A stretch of 64,000 nucleotides of DNA from Amorphus orientalis (lineage in GTDB: Bacteria > Pseudomonadota > Alphaproteobacteria > Rhizobiales > Amorphaceae), in contig NZ_JAUSUL010000001.1 in NCBI RefSeq assembly GCF_030814015.1, positions 896,001 to 960,000 on the forward strand, in the 5' to 3' direction. The notes below the pieces were generated by a model. It saw only the letters and a program-made list of their open reading frames with translations. It was not told the origin of the DNA and searched no databases. This document shows, one piece after another, positions 44,884-52,382 of this stretch; positions within the stretch are counted from its first letter, which is position 1; every line of letters starts with the position of its first letter. Both the position numbers and the translations under genes were made by a program.

Positions 44884-46065
44884 CTACTTGGAGGAGTGGA
44901 GTTCTTTCCAGGGGTCCTTCACGTCCGGGATGGTGTCGATCAGCTTTTCGACCAGCTTGCCGTCCTCGTTCTCGACGATGGTGAGCACATACTGGTTGCC
45001 GACGACGTCGCGGGTTTCCGGGTCGATCCGGATGGGGCCGCGGGCGCTCTCGTACTCCCAGCCCTTGAGGGAGTCGACGAACTCTTCGGCCGTGAAGTCG
45101 CCACCGGTCTTGCGGATCGCTTCGGCAAGCGCCGCCATGCCGTCATAGGCCTGGACGCCGAAGGCATCGACCGGGGTGTCCGGATAGGCCTCGTTCCAGG
45201 CCTTCGTGAACGCCTCGTTGGCTTCGCTCGGAACCGCGGAGGAGTAGTGGAAGGTGATGATGGCGTCCTTGATGCCTTCGCCCATGTTGTCGAGTTCGGC
45301 CGGCGGAGAGATGTCGCCGGGACCGACGAGCTTCACGGAATCCTTCAGACCGAGATTGAGATAGGTCTTCACGAAGGCCGTGGAGTAGGGGCCGGAGGGC
45401 ATGAAGGCGAAGACGCCGTCGGCGCCGGACGCCTTGATGCGCTGCAGGAACGGGGTGAAGTCGGGCGTCTGCGGGAACGGCAGCGGAATCTGGTCGACGA
45501 TTTCACCGCCGGCCTTCTCAAAGCCCTCGGTGAACGCCTGGCTGGCGTCCTTGCCCGGCGCGTAGTCGGCGTAGAACGTCGCGACCTTGGTCAGCCCGAG
45601 TTCGTCGTGAGCATAGGAGCCGAGCGGATAGGAGGCCTGCCACATGGTGCGGCTGACGCGCACGACATAGGGCGAGGCTTCGGTGATGGAGGACGTCGCG
45701 GCGTTGAAGATGATGACCGGGACTTCCGCCTCGTTGGCCACGTCCAGGATTGCGAAGGCGTTGTTGGAGAACTGGATGCCCATGATGACGTCGACGTCGT
45801 CCTGAACGATCAGTTCCTGGGCGAGGCGCTTGGCGACTTCCGGATTGGGGCCGGTGGAGTCGCGCTCGATGATCTCGACCTCATGCTCGCCGAAAGCGTC
45901 CGGGTTCTGCTTCAGAAACAGTTCCACGCCCTTCTTGGCGTAGTCGCCGGAAAAAGCGGCGGGGCCCGAAAATGTCGAGATGAAACCGACCTTGATCGTT
46001 TCGGCCTGGGCGGCGCCGGCGATCAAGACGGCGCCGAGCGCGGCCGCGACTGCGGATAGCTTCAT
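44884..46065 (-). CDS. ABC importer substrate-binding protein, branched-chain amino acid type
   Basis: A 393-residue periplasmic protein with a signal peptide (MKLSAVAAALGAVLIAGAAQA, cleavage after about 21) and the type 1 binding fold: VGFISTFSGPAAFSG, YVVRVSRTMWQASYPLG, and FYADYAPGKDASQAF. The ligand is unknown; importers of this type beside ring-cleavage genes often take up aromatic acids or their precursors. Start 46065 follows GGAGGAC. Confidence 0.9.
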   Translation of the reverse strand: MKLSAVAAALGAVLIAGAAQAETIKVGFISTFSGPAAFSGDYAKKGVELFLKQNPDAFGEHEVEIIERDSTGPNPEVAKRLAQELIVQDDVDVIMGIQFSNNAFAILDVANEAEVPVIIFNAATSSITEASPYVVRVSRTMWQASYPLGSYAHDELGLTKVATFYADYAPGKDASQAFTEGFEKAGGEIVDQIPLPFPQTPDFTPFLQRIKASGADGVFAFMPSGPYSTAFVKTYLNLGLKDSVKLVGPGDISPPAELDNMGEGIKDAIITFHYSSAVPSEANEAFTKAWNEAYPDTPVDAFGVQAYDGMAALAEAIRKTGGDFTAEEFVDSLKGWEYESARGPIRIDPETRDVVGNQYVLTIVENEDGKLVEKLIDTIPDVKDPWKELHSSK

Positions 46066-46111
46066 GATGTCCTCCGGATTGCGGCATTTCGCCTGCTTAG
46101 GTGCGATCGAA

Positions 46112-46158
46112 AGCAAAGATCAAAAAAACGAATTTGTCAAAGAAATATATTTTTTGAT
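46112..46158 (-). promoter_or_regulatory. AT-rich promoter/operator of the second ABC importer
   Basis: ATCAAAAAA (46119-46127) and TTTTTTGAT (46150-46158) form a nine-base inverted repeat. Between its arms is TTTCTTTGACAA (46134-46145), identical over 12 bases to the block before the LigA/LigB unit, with a TTGACA -35 element on the minus strand and a poor -10 (TTTGCT). Confidence 0.5.
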
Positions 46159-46222
46159 GCCGCGCCGGTTTGGTTGCCGCGAGAGGTGAGAAACGGAAGA
46201 CTGCAAGCAGTCATACAGATAC

Positions 46223-46251
46223 AAAAAAGGGAGGAGCGCGCGGCTCCTCCC
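46223..46251 (-). terminator. Rho-independent terminator after the catabolic operon
   Basis: GGGAGGAGC and GCTCCTCCC are perfect nine-base arms with a five-base loop; on the minus strand six T follow. It ends the 46337-54246 operon. Confidence 0.88.
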
Positions 46252-46336
46252 TCGATTGGTTCCGACAGCGGTCGCCCTGCCGGCCCGGCCAGCGTTGTGC
46301 CCGGATTCCCTGACGGCAAGGCGGCCCGTCCGGTCC

Positions 46337-47830
46337 CTACAGCTTGACGCAGACGTTCCTGAGTTCGGTGTAGAACTCCAGCGAGTGGACTCCGCCCTCC
46401 CGGCCGACACCGGAGCTCTTGGAGCCGCCGAAGGGGGTGCGCAGGTCGCGCAGGAACCAGCAGTTCACCCAGGTGATGCCGACCTCGATCTGCTTCGCCA
46501 CGCGGTGCGCCTGGGACAGGTCCTGGGTCCAGATCGAGGTGGCGAGGCCGTAGGGGCTGTCGTTGGCGAGCGCGACGCCCTCCTCCTCGCTGTCGAACGG
46601 GGTGAGATGGGCGCACGGTCCGAAGATCTCGTCGGTGATCACCGCGGAGGATTCCGGCAATCCGGTCCAAACGGTCGGCTGCACCCAGTAGCCCTTCTCG
46701 AAGCCGTCCACCTCGGGCGCCCCGCCGCCGGCGAGCACCGTGGCGCCTTCGGCCCGGGCCTTCTCGTAGTAGGACAGCACCTTTTTCTGATGCACCCGGG
46801 AGATGGTCGGGCCCATGGAGGTCGCCTTGGAGAAAGGATCGCCGAAGGCATAGGCTCTGGCCTTCTCGGCTAGCGCCTCGGCGACCCGGTCGAAGATGCC
46901 GCGCTGGACATACACCCGCTCGGTGCCGAGGCAGACCTGGCCTGTGTTGGCAAAGCAGGAGCGTCCTAGCCCCTCGATGGTCTTGTCCAGGTCGGCGGTG
47001 TCGAAGACGATCGCCGGGTTCTTGCCGCCGAGCTCCAGGGACACCGGCCGCACGCCCTTCGCGGCCGCTCCCATGATCGCTTCGCCGGTCACCGTTTCGC
47101 CGGTGAAGGTGATGGCGTCCACGTCGGGATGTCGAGTGAGGAACTCGCCGGTGCTGCCCGGTCCGAAACCGTGCACCACGTTGTAGACGCCTTCGGGAAT
47201 GCCGACCTCGTTCATGACCTCGCCGAGGAGCGTGGCGGTGGACGGAGTCTCTTCGGAGGGCTTCACGACAACCGTGTTGCCGCAGGCCAGCGCCGGCGCG
47301 ACCTTCCAGGTCATCAGGAGAAGCGGCAGGTTCCATGGGCAGATCACGCCGATGACGCCGCGCGGCAGGCGCAGCGCATAGTTCAGCGCGCCGGCGCCGT
47401 CGGGGGTGGGCATCTCGAAGGTCTCGGTCGAGACCGTCAGGATCTGGTCGGCGAACACGTTGAAGTTCGCCGCCCCGCGCGGGATGTCGATATGGCTGGC
47501 CAGCGAGACCGGCTTGCCGGTGTCGCGGATCTCCGCTTTCAGGAACTCGTCGAAGCGCGCGTTGATCCCGTCCGCGAGCTTGCGCAGAAGGGCGACCCGC
47601 TCGGGAATGCTCATGCGGCCCCAGGGGCCCTTGAGGGCCTTCCTGGCAGCCGAGACGGCGCGATCGACATCGTCGGAGGAGGCTTCGGTGACCACCGACA
47701 CCACCTCGTCGGTCGCGGGAAAGCGGTTTTCGAATGTCGTGCCGCCGCCTTCGACGAAGGCACCGCCGATGAAGTTCGGTACCCGGGTGAGATCAACGGT
47801 CTTGGTGGCGGGGCGGGCGGATTCGTTCAT
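46337..47830 (-). CDS. Aldehyde dehydrogenase, 2-hydroxymuconic semialdehyde dehydrogenase-like
   Basis: A 497-residue NAD(P)-dependent aldehyde dehydrogenase. The NAD region PWNLPLLLMTWKVAPALACGNTVVVKPSE, the base glutamate in SLELGGKNP and the nucleophile in FANTGQVCLGTERV are intact, with a PFGGSKSSGVGREGG end. Relatives act on 2-hydroxymuconic and 5-carboxymethyl-2-hydroxymuconic semialdehydes, ring-cleavage products. It overlaps the preceding gene by four bases. Confidence 0.88.
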   Translation of the reverse strand: MNESARPATKTVDLTRVPNFIGGAFVEGGGTTFENRFPATDEVVSVVTEASSDDVDRAVSAARKALKGPWGRMSIPERVALLRKLADGINARFDEFLKAEIRDTGKPVSLASHIDIPRGAANFNVFADQILTVSTETFEMPTPDGAGALNYALRLPRGVIGVICPWNLPLLLMTWKVAPALACGNTVVVKPSEETPSTATLLGEVMNEVGIPEGVYNVVHGFGPGSTGEFLTRHPDVDAITFTGETVTGEAIMGAAAKGVRPVSLELGGKNPAIVFDTADLDKTIEGLGRSCFANTGQVCLGTERVYVQRGIFDRVAEALAEKARAYAFGDPFSKATSMGPTISRVHQKKVLSYYEKARAEGATVLAGGGAPEVDGFEKGYWVQPTVWTGLPESSAVITDEIFGPCAHLTPFDSEEEGVALANDSPYGLATSIWTQDLSQAHRVAKQIEVGITWVNCWFLRDLRTPFGGSKSSGVGREGGVHSLEFYTELRNVCVKL

Positions 47831-48510
47831 TTCGGCAACTCCGGGTCTCCGGCTGTCAGGTGGTCCCACATGCGCTCGAAGATCATGCCGGCTTTCGTCG
47901 CGCGGGCGGCGGCGGCATCGGGCGCGATGGTGGGGGCGATATCGGCAAGCCCGGCCTTGAGGGCTTCAAGTTCGACGCGGCAGACGTCTTCCAGGTACCA
48001 GGCAAGCACCACGGCCTCGATCAGGCTTTCGCCGGCGGTGACGGCACCGTTGCCGCGCATGAGCACACCGGCGTTGGCACCCATCGTCGCCACGACGCCC
48101 TTAGCCTTTTCGTCGTCGCGGATCAGCTGAATGTCGTCCCACACCGGCACTTCGGGCGCGAAATAGGTGCCGAAGCCGTGGCGGGGCTTCGGCGAGCGGG
48201 CGAGTGCGGCCAGCGCCATGGCGTTGGGGCCCATGTAGCGCACCACGCCGCCGGCTTCGGGCCGGGTGCGGTAGATGTGCTGGTGGATGCGGACCTCGCC
48301 GAGGACCCCGTCCGGCAGTGGGCCGTCGACGGGAACCGGGGTGCAGGATTCGCCCGGCTCGACCAGTCCCATCGGCCGTGCCGGGCAGACGAGAAAGGTG
48401 TCCGCGTCCAGCCTGGCGGAACAGTGGCCGTAGGCATGCACCAGTCCGTGCTTGCCGAGGGCACGCGCGGCAATGCGGACGGTCCGCGCAAGGTCCGGTT
48501 CGCTGCTCAT
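47827..48510 (-). CDS. Class II aldolase/adducin family protein, probable decarboxylase
   Basis: A 227-residue protein of the class II aldolase/adducin fold. Zinc ligands H76 and H78 are in GEVRIHQHIYRTRP; the position of the third histidine is N154 (MRGNGAVTAG). Relatives in ring-cleavage operons include decarboxylases for carboxylated ring-cleavage products (p-cumate CmtD, 3,4-dihydroxyphthalate). In this context a decarboxylase is more likely than an aldolase. Overlaps the aldehyde dehydrogenase gene. Confidence 0.75.
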   Translation of the reverse strand: MSSEPDLARTVRIAARALGKHGLVHAYGHCSARLDADTFLVCPARPMGLVEPGESCTPVPVDGPLPDGVLGEVRIHQHIYRTRPEAGGVVRYMGPNAMALAALARSPKPRHGFGTYFAPEVPVWDDIQLIRDDEKAKGVVATMGANAGVLMRGNGAVTAGESLIEAVVLAWYLEDVCRVELEALKAGLADIAPTIAPDAAAARATKAGMIFERMWDHLTAGDPELPK

Positions 48511-48537
48511 GTCGATCTCCTAGCCTCGCAGGCAGGT

Positions 48538-48561
48538 GCCGCCGGGGGCGTGCCCGGCGGC
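48538..48561 (-). terminator. Intercistronic hairpin before the aldolase-family gene
   Basis: Nine-base perfect arms (GCCGCCGGG and CCCGGCGGC) with a six-base loop in the 91-base gap between the extradiol dioxygenase and aldolase-family genes. No T-run; probably an mRNA-processing element. Confidence 0.5.
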
Positions 48562-48601
48562 TGGTGTCAGGATTGGGTCGGGTGCGTGCGGCCGGGCCGT
48601 C

Positions 48602-49459
48602 CTAGTCCTGGAAGGCCGGAATGTTCGGCTTGGAGCCCCACTGGCAGAAACCGGTCGGTTCGAACGGGAACTGTCTGTCTCGCCACAGCGGCTCGTCGTG
48701 GATCTCGCAGACGCCGGTCGAATATTCGTAGGTGAGCCCGTCCGGTCCGGAGAAGTAGAGGAACTGGGCGGACGAGGTCGGGTGCCGGCCGGGTCCGAAG
48801 GTGATGTTCACCTGCTGCTCCCGCAGCATGTTGAGGGAGCGCTGGATGTCGTCGGTGGCGGCCACCTGGTGATTGATGTGCTGGATGCCGGATCGGTTGG
48901 ACGGGAAAAGCGCGATCGAATGGTGGATCGCGCCCAGGCGCATCAAGGGGGCCTCTCCGATCCGGTCGGAGACGCGCGCGTTGCAGACGGTGGTCCAGAA
49001 TTTCTCGTCCCGGGCCGGGTCGGTCGTATAGAGCCCGACATGGCTGAACCCGGTGATGCCGGCGTCGCGGGTGCCATGATAGCGGCGGCCGGAATGCTCC
49101 GGACGGACGACCAGCTCGATGGCGTTGCCGGTGGGGTCGGAAAAGCGGATGAAATCGCGCACGTGACGGGAGGTGCATTCCTCGGGCGTCCCGGCGTGGA
49201 CCCGGTGGCCGAGGTCTTCCAGCGTCGCGGCGGCCGCCTGAAGCTCGGACGCGCCGGCGACTTCGAATGCGGTCACCTGGTCGTCGGGGTCGCCTTCGAA
49301 ATAGCAGAGGGTGTGGTAGCGGTCGTCCGATTTGAAGTGCACCGCGCCGCGCTGACGCTCCGCCACTTCGAGGCCGAGAATGTTGACGGCAAACCATTCG
49401 GCCCCGTCGAGATCCCGGGTGCCGAGACGGCAGTAAACCACGTCTTTCAAGTCGATCAT
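48602..49459 (-). CDS. Type I extradiol ring-cleavage dioxygenase (VOC fold)
   Basis: A 285-residue two-domain VOC dioxygenase. Iron ligands H140 (GFSHVGL), H194 (IQHINHQ) and E245 (TYEYSTG), with active-site H179/H180, H226 and Y235, align with those of 2,3-dihydroxybiphenyl dioxygenases, so it should be active. The class II aldolase next to it hints that the substrate carries a carboxyl group (as in 2,3-dihydroxy-p-cumate). It is about 40% like its neighbour at 49498 by eye. Confidence 0.86.
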   Translation of the reverse strand: MIDLKDVVYCRLGTRDLDGAEWFAVNILGLEVAERQRGAVHFKSDDRYHTLCYFEGDPDDQVTAFEVAGASELQAAAATLEDLGHRVHAGTPEECTSRHVRDFIRFSDPTGNAIELVVRPEHSGRRYHGTRDAGITGFSHVGLYTTDPARDEKFWTTVCNARVSDRIGEAPLMRLGAIHHSIALFPSNRSGIQHINHQVAATDDIQRSLNMLREQQVNITFGPGRHPTSSAQFLYFSGPDGLTYEYSTGVCEIHDEPLWRDRQFPFEPTGFCQWGSKPNIPAFQD

Positions 49460-49497
49460 TGCGGGACAAACCTCCCTGTTGAGCCGGGCGGGGCGCC

Positions 49498-50370
49498 CTA
49501 GAGCGTGTTCCCGAGAAACTCGGGCTGGGTGGTCGGGGACCCCCAGGCGCAATGGGATCCCGCCTCGGCCGGAAACTGCCGCGGAACACGGCCGTCGAGA
49601 TCCGGACCGCGGTCCATTCCGGTGCTGAACGTGTAAAGAAGGTCGCGGGGCCCGCGGGTGGTCACGAAGGCCTTGCCCGACGTCGGCTGCCGGCCCGGAC
49701 CGTGCACGACCGGCAACTGCTGTCCCTGGAAGAAATAGAAATTCTGCATGACGTTGTTGATGCCTTCCACGGCGAAGTCGATCCCGAGTAATCCGTTCTG
49801 CTGCGAGGGATAGAGAGCAATCCGGTGGTGGGCGTCGTCGAGCCTCAGAAAGACGGCGTCGCCGGCCCAGTCGGAGACGGAAAGCCCCACGATACGGGTC
49901 CAGAAATCCTCGTCGGCCGCGACGTCTGTGGTGGCAAGCGCGACGGAGGAAAACTCCACGATGCCGGCATCGCGCGGGCCGTGATAGCGCCAGCCGGAGG
50001 CGAGGGGCCGCCAGACGAACTCGACCGCGATCCCGTTGGGCGCGCGGCAGGCAATGCCCTTCTTGATGCTGCGCGCGGCGCAGTCGGCGTCGTCGAGCGC
50101 CTTCACCGCGATGCCGAACGAAGTCAGCCGCTCGCTCATGGAGGCGAGGTCGTCGTCGGTGGCCACGGTGAGCGCGACAGCGTCGGTCTCGTCGGCGGTG
50201 GAGAAGCACACCGAATAGGCCCGTGCGTCGGAGCGGAAGAATGCACGGCCATCGGTGGCACCGGACGGCTGAAGGCCGAGCGTTTCGGCCGCGAATCCGG
50301 ACGGTTCCGCGAGATCGTCGGTCGCGATCCGAACGTAGCGCAGATCTCGGAACGGTACGGCCGCTGGCAT
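49498..50370 (-). CDS. Catalytically dead type I extradiol dioxygenase paralog
   Basis: A 290-residue homologue of the adjacent dioxygenase, with the same fold and conserved blocks (RYHGPRDAGI, GPGRQPTS, TFSTG). All three iron ligands are replaced: S142 for H140, G196 for H194, T247 for E245; the tyrosine and second histidine of the active site are also lost (T and Q228). H181/H182 remain. There is no frameshift, and the gene is within the operon, so it is kept by selection perhaps as a partner subunit, ligand sensor or a non-oxidative enzyme. Confidence 0.82.
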   Translation of the reverse strand: MPAAVPFRDLRYVRIATDDLAEPSGFAAETLGLQPSGATDGRAFFRSDARAYSVCFSTADETDAVALTVATDDDLASMSERLTSFGIAVKALDDADCAARSIKKGIACRAPNGIAVEFVWRPLASGWRYHGPRDAGIVEFSSVALATTDVAADEDFWTRIVGLSVSDWAGDAVFLRLDDAHHRIALYPSQQNGLLGIDFAVEGINNVMQNFYFFQGQQLPVVHGPGRQPTSGKAFVTTRGPRDLLYTFSTGMDRGPDLDGRVPRQFPAEAGSHCAWGSPTTQPEFLGNTL

Positions 50371-50400
50371 CAGTTTGCTCCACTTCCCGTCATGTGGGGT

Positions 50401-50429
50401 CGGCGGACGGCCGAGAAGGCCGTCCGCCG
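50401..50429 (-). terminator. Strong intercistronic hairpin after the TRAP binding-protein gene
   Basis: Perfect 12-base arms (CGGCGGACGGCC and GGCCGTCCGCCG) with a five-base loop; no T-run. Lies between the TRAP binding-protein gene and the dioxygenase pair. Confidence 0.65.
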
Positions 50430-50439
50430 CTTGCCCGGT

Positions 50440-51420
50440 TCAGTTCCTGATCTTCTCGGCTTCCGCCTCGAGATCGGTGAGCATCGGGGCCTCTTCGCGC
50501 CAGGTGACGTACCACTCGTCGATGGCGTCGCCGAAGAACGGCCGGCCGACGGTGATGACCGGAACATCCGTGGTCTTCAGCTGCGCGAGATAGTCGGCAT
50601 CGATGGAGGCGTAGGAGCCGATCAGTTCGTCGAGGAAGCTGTCGAACGCGGCCTCGACCTTCTCACGATCGCCCTCGGGGATCTGCTGCCAGCTGCGTCC
50701 GGACGCGACCGCGATCATCGGGAACATCATGTGGTTCGATTCGATGATGGTGTCGGCGTGCTCGTAGTATTTGGAGTTCCAGGTGCCCTCGAAGTCGATC
50801 TGCATGCCGTCGACCTGGCCGTTGGCGAAGGCGTCGTAGAGGGCCGGCAGCGGCATCGGGGTCGGGGCAGCGCCCACCTTCTTCCAGAAGTCGAGCTCCG
50901 GAGCGAAGGGGATGGTGCGGATCTTCTTGCCGGAGATGTCGTCGACGGAGTCCACCTCGTTGGCCATGACGATCTGGCGCATGCCGGCCATGCCGTAGCC
51001 GAGTCCGACGAGCCCGAACTGGTCGACCTGATCGAGCAGCTTGTTGGCCGTCTCCCCCTGGAGAAGCTTCCGGGCGCCGGCCACGTCGTCGACGATGTAG
51101 GGCGCCAGGAAGATGCCGTAGTTCGGATCGCGGTTGGAGAACTCGCCGAGCGTCAGGAAGGCGAAGTCGAGGGCGCCGGTCTGAAGCTGCTGCAACATCT
51201 GCGCCTCGTTGCCGAGCTGGCCGCTCGGGAAGATCAGGATGTTGACCGCGCCGTCGGTCTCCTTCTTCAGCTGGTCCGCCATGGCCTGGGCCGTCTTGGT
51301 CCACTGGTGGGGCGGCGGCGTGATCAGGCCGAGCCGGTAGTCCTTGGCCGACGCGGCGCCGGCGGAGACCGCGAGCGCGGCGGCGGCCGCGAGCGCGCCC
51401 AGAGTGCGAAGTCCCTTCAT
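50440..51420 (-). CDS. TRAP importer substrate-binding protein, DctP family
   Basis: A 326-residue periplasmic protein with a signal peptide (MKGLRTLGALAAAAALAVSAGAASA) and the DctP pattern: VNILIFPSGQLGNEAQMLQQLQTGALDFAFL, LGYGMAGMRQIVMAN, the GKKIRT segment with an organic acid-binding arginine, and YDAFANGQVDGM. It binds a carboxylate, probably an aromatic acid, and feeds DctQ/DctM encoded upstream. Gap of 11 bases after the dehydrogenase gene. Confidence 0.9.
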   Translation of the reverse strand: MKGLRTLGALAAAAALAVSAGAASAKDYRLGLITPPPHQWTKTAQAMADQLKKETDGAVNILIFPSGQLGNEAQMLQQLQTGALDFAFLTLGEFSNRDPNYGIFLAPYIVDDVAGARKLLQGETANKLLDQVDQFGLVGLGYGMAGMRQIVMANEVDSVDDISGKKIRTIPFAPELDFWKKVGAAPTPMPLPALYDAFANGQVDGMQIDFEGTWNSKYYEHADTIIESNHMMFPMIAVASGRSWQQIPEGDREKVEAAFDSFLDELIGSYASIDADYLAQLKTTDVPVITVGRPFFGDAIDEWYVTWREEAPMLTDLEAEAEKIRN

Positions 51421-51431
51421 GCGTTTCCTCC

Positions 51432-52382
51432 TCAGTTTTGCGGTTCTGCTTGTTGGGTCGAAAGGTCGTCGAGGCAGTCGAGGACGGCCAGCATGGCGGT
51501 GTCGCGGTGCCGGGCGATCTCTGCCGGCGACCGCCCGGCCGCGGCGTCGCGCATGCCATCGATCAGGATCTTGCGGGTGTGCTCGTCGAGCCGGGGATCA
51601 CCGAGGCTGTCCCACCAGCGCTCGACCTCGCCTCCCAGGTCGTCGAGAAACTTGGGCAGACCGGCCGATCCGCCGGCCAGATGGAAGATCGTGGTCGGAC
51701 CGATCACGGACCAGCGGGCGCCGAGGCCGTCGGTGACCGCGCGCTCGATGTCGGCCACGGAGGCGACGCCCTCGCGGGCCATGTGGACGGCCTCCCGCCA
51801 CAGCGCTGCCTGCAGACGATTGACGAGATGGCCCGGAACCTCGCGTCGGACCCGCAACACCACCTTGCCGAGACCCTCGAACAGGGCCGCGGCCTGATCG
51901 ATCGCCGCCGGATCGGTGCGGTCGCCGCCGCCGATCTCCACGGTCGGCATCAGATAGGGCGGGTTGCACGGGTGCCCCAGCACCAGCCGCTCCGGATGGG
52001 CCATGCCCTCCTGCAACTCGCTGACCGAAAGCCCGGACGAACTCGTCACGATGATCGTCTCGGCGGGAATGGCGGCTTCGAGCTCCGCAAGGGCCGAGCG
52101 CTTGAGCTCGATCCGTTCCGGCAGGGCTTCAACGACGAAGGCGGGTGGCGCGGGAAGCACGCTCGGCGAGGTGACGTGACGAGGTGGAAGGGGTTCGGCT
52201 ACGGACCGCTTCAGCCGCTTCAGGACGGGCAGCGCGCTGCGCCAGGTCTCCGACAGGCGCCCGGCGGCCGCCGGGTCGGGGTCGATGACGGTCGTCGGAT
52301 GACCGGCGGCCGAAAACACCGCCGCCCAGCCGCAGCCGATGGTTCCGCCGCCGAGGACCGCAATGGGTTCGGGCGGGCTCAT
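51432..52382 (-). CDS. 3-hydroxyacyl-CoA dehydrogenase-fold enzyme, carnitine/gulonate-dehydrogenase-like
   Basis: A 316-residue NAD-dependent enzyme: Rossmann motif AVLGGGTIGCGWAAVFSAAGH, catalytic-region VLGHPCNPPYLMPTVEI, and VPGHLVNRLQAALWREAVHM. Length and motifs fit L-carnitine or L-gulonate dehydrogenases as well as hydroxybutyryl-CoA dehydrogenases. It is lodged between the TRAP large permease and the TRAP binding-protein genes, with ATGA overlap to the permease, which is unusual and implies a direct link to the imported compound. Confidence 0.82.
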   Translation of the reverse strand: MSPPEPIAVLGGGTIGCGWAAVFSAAGHPTTVIDPDPAAAGRLSETWRSALPVLKRLKRSVAEPLPPRHVTSPSVLPAPPAFVVEALPERIELKRSALAELEAAIPAETIIVTSSSGLSVSELQEGMAHPERLVLGHPCNPPYLMPTVEIGGGDRTDPAAIDQAAALFEGLGKVVLRVRREVPGHLVNRLQAALWREAVHMAREGVASVADIERAVTDGLGARWSVIGPTTIFHLAGGSAGLPKFLDDLGGEVERWWDSLGDPRLDEHTRKILIDGMRDAAAGRSPAEIARHRDTAMLAVLDCLDDLSTQQAEPQN

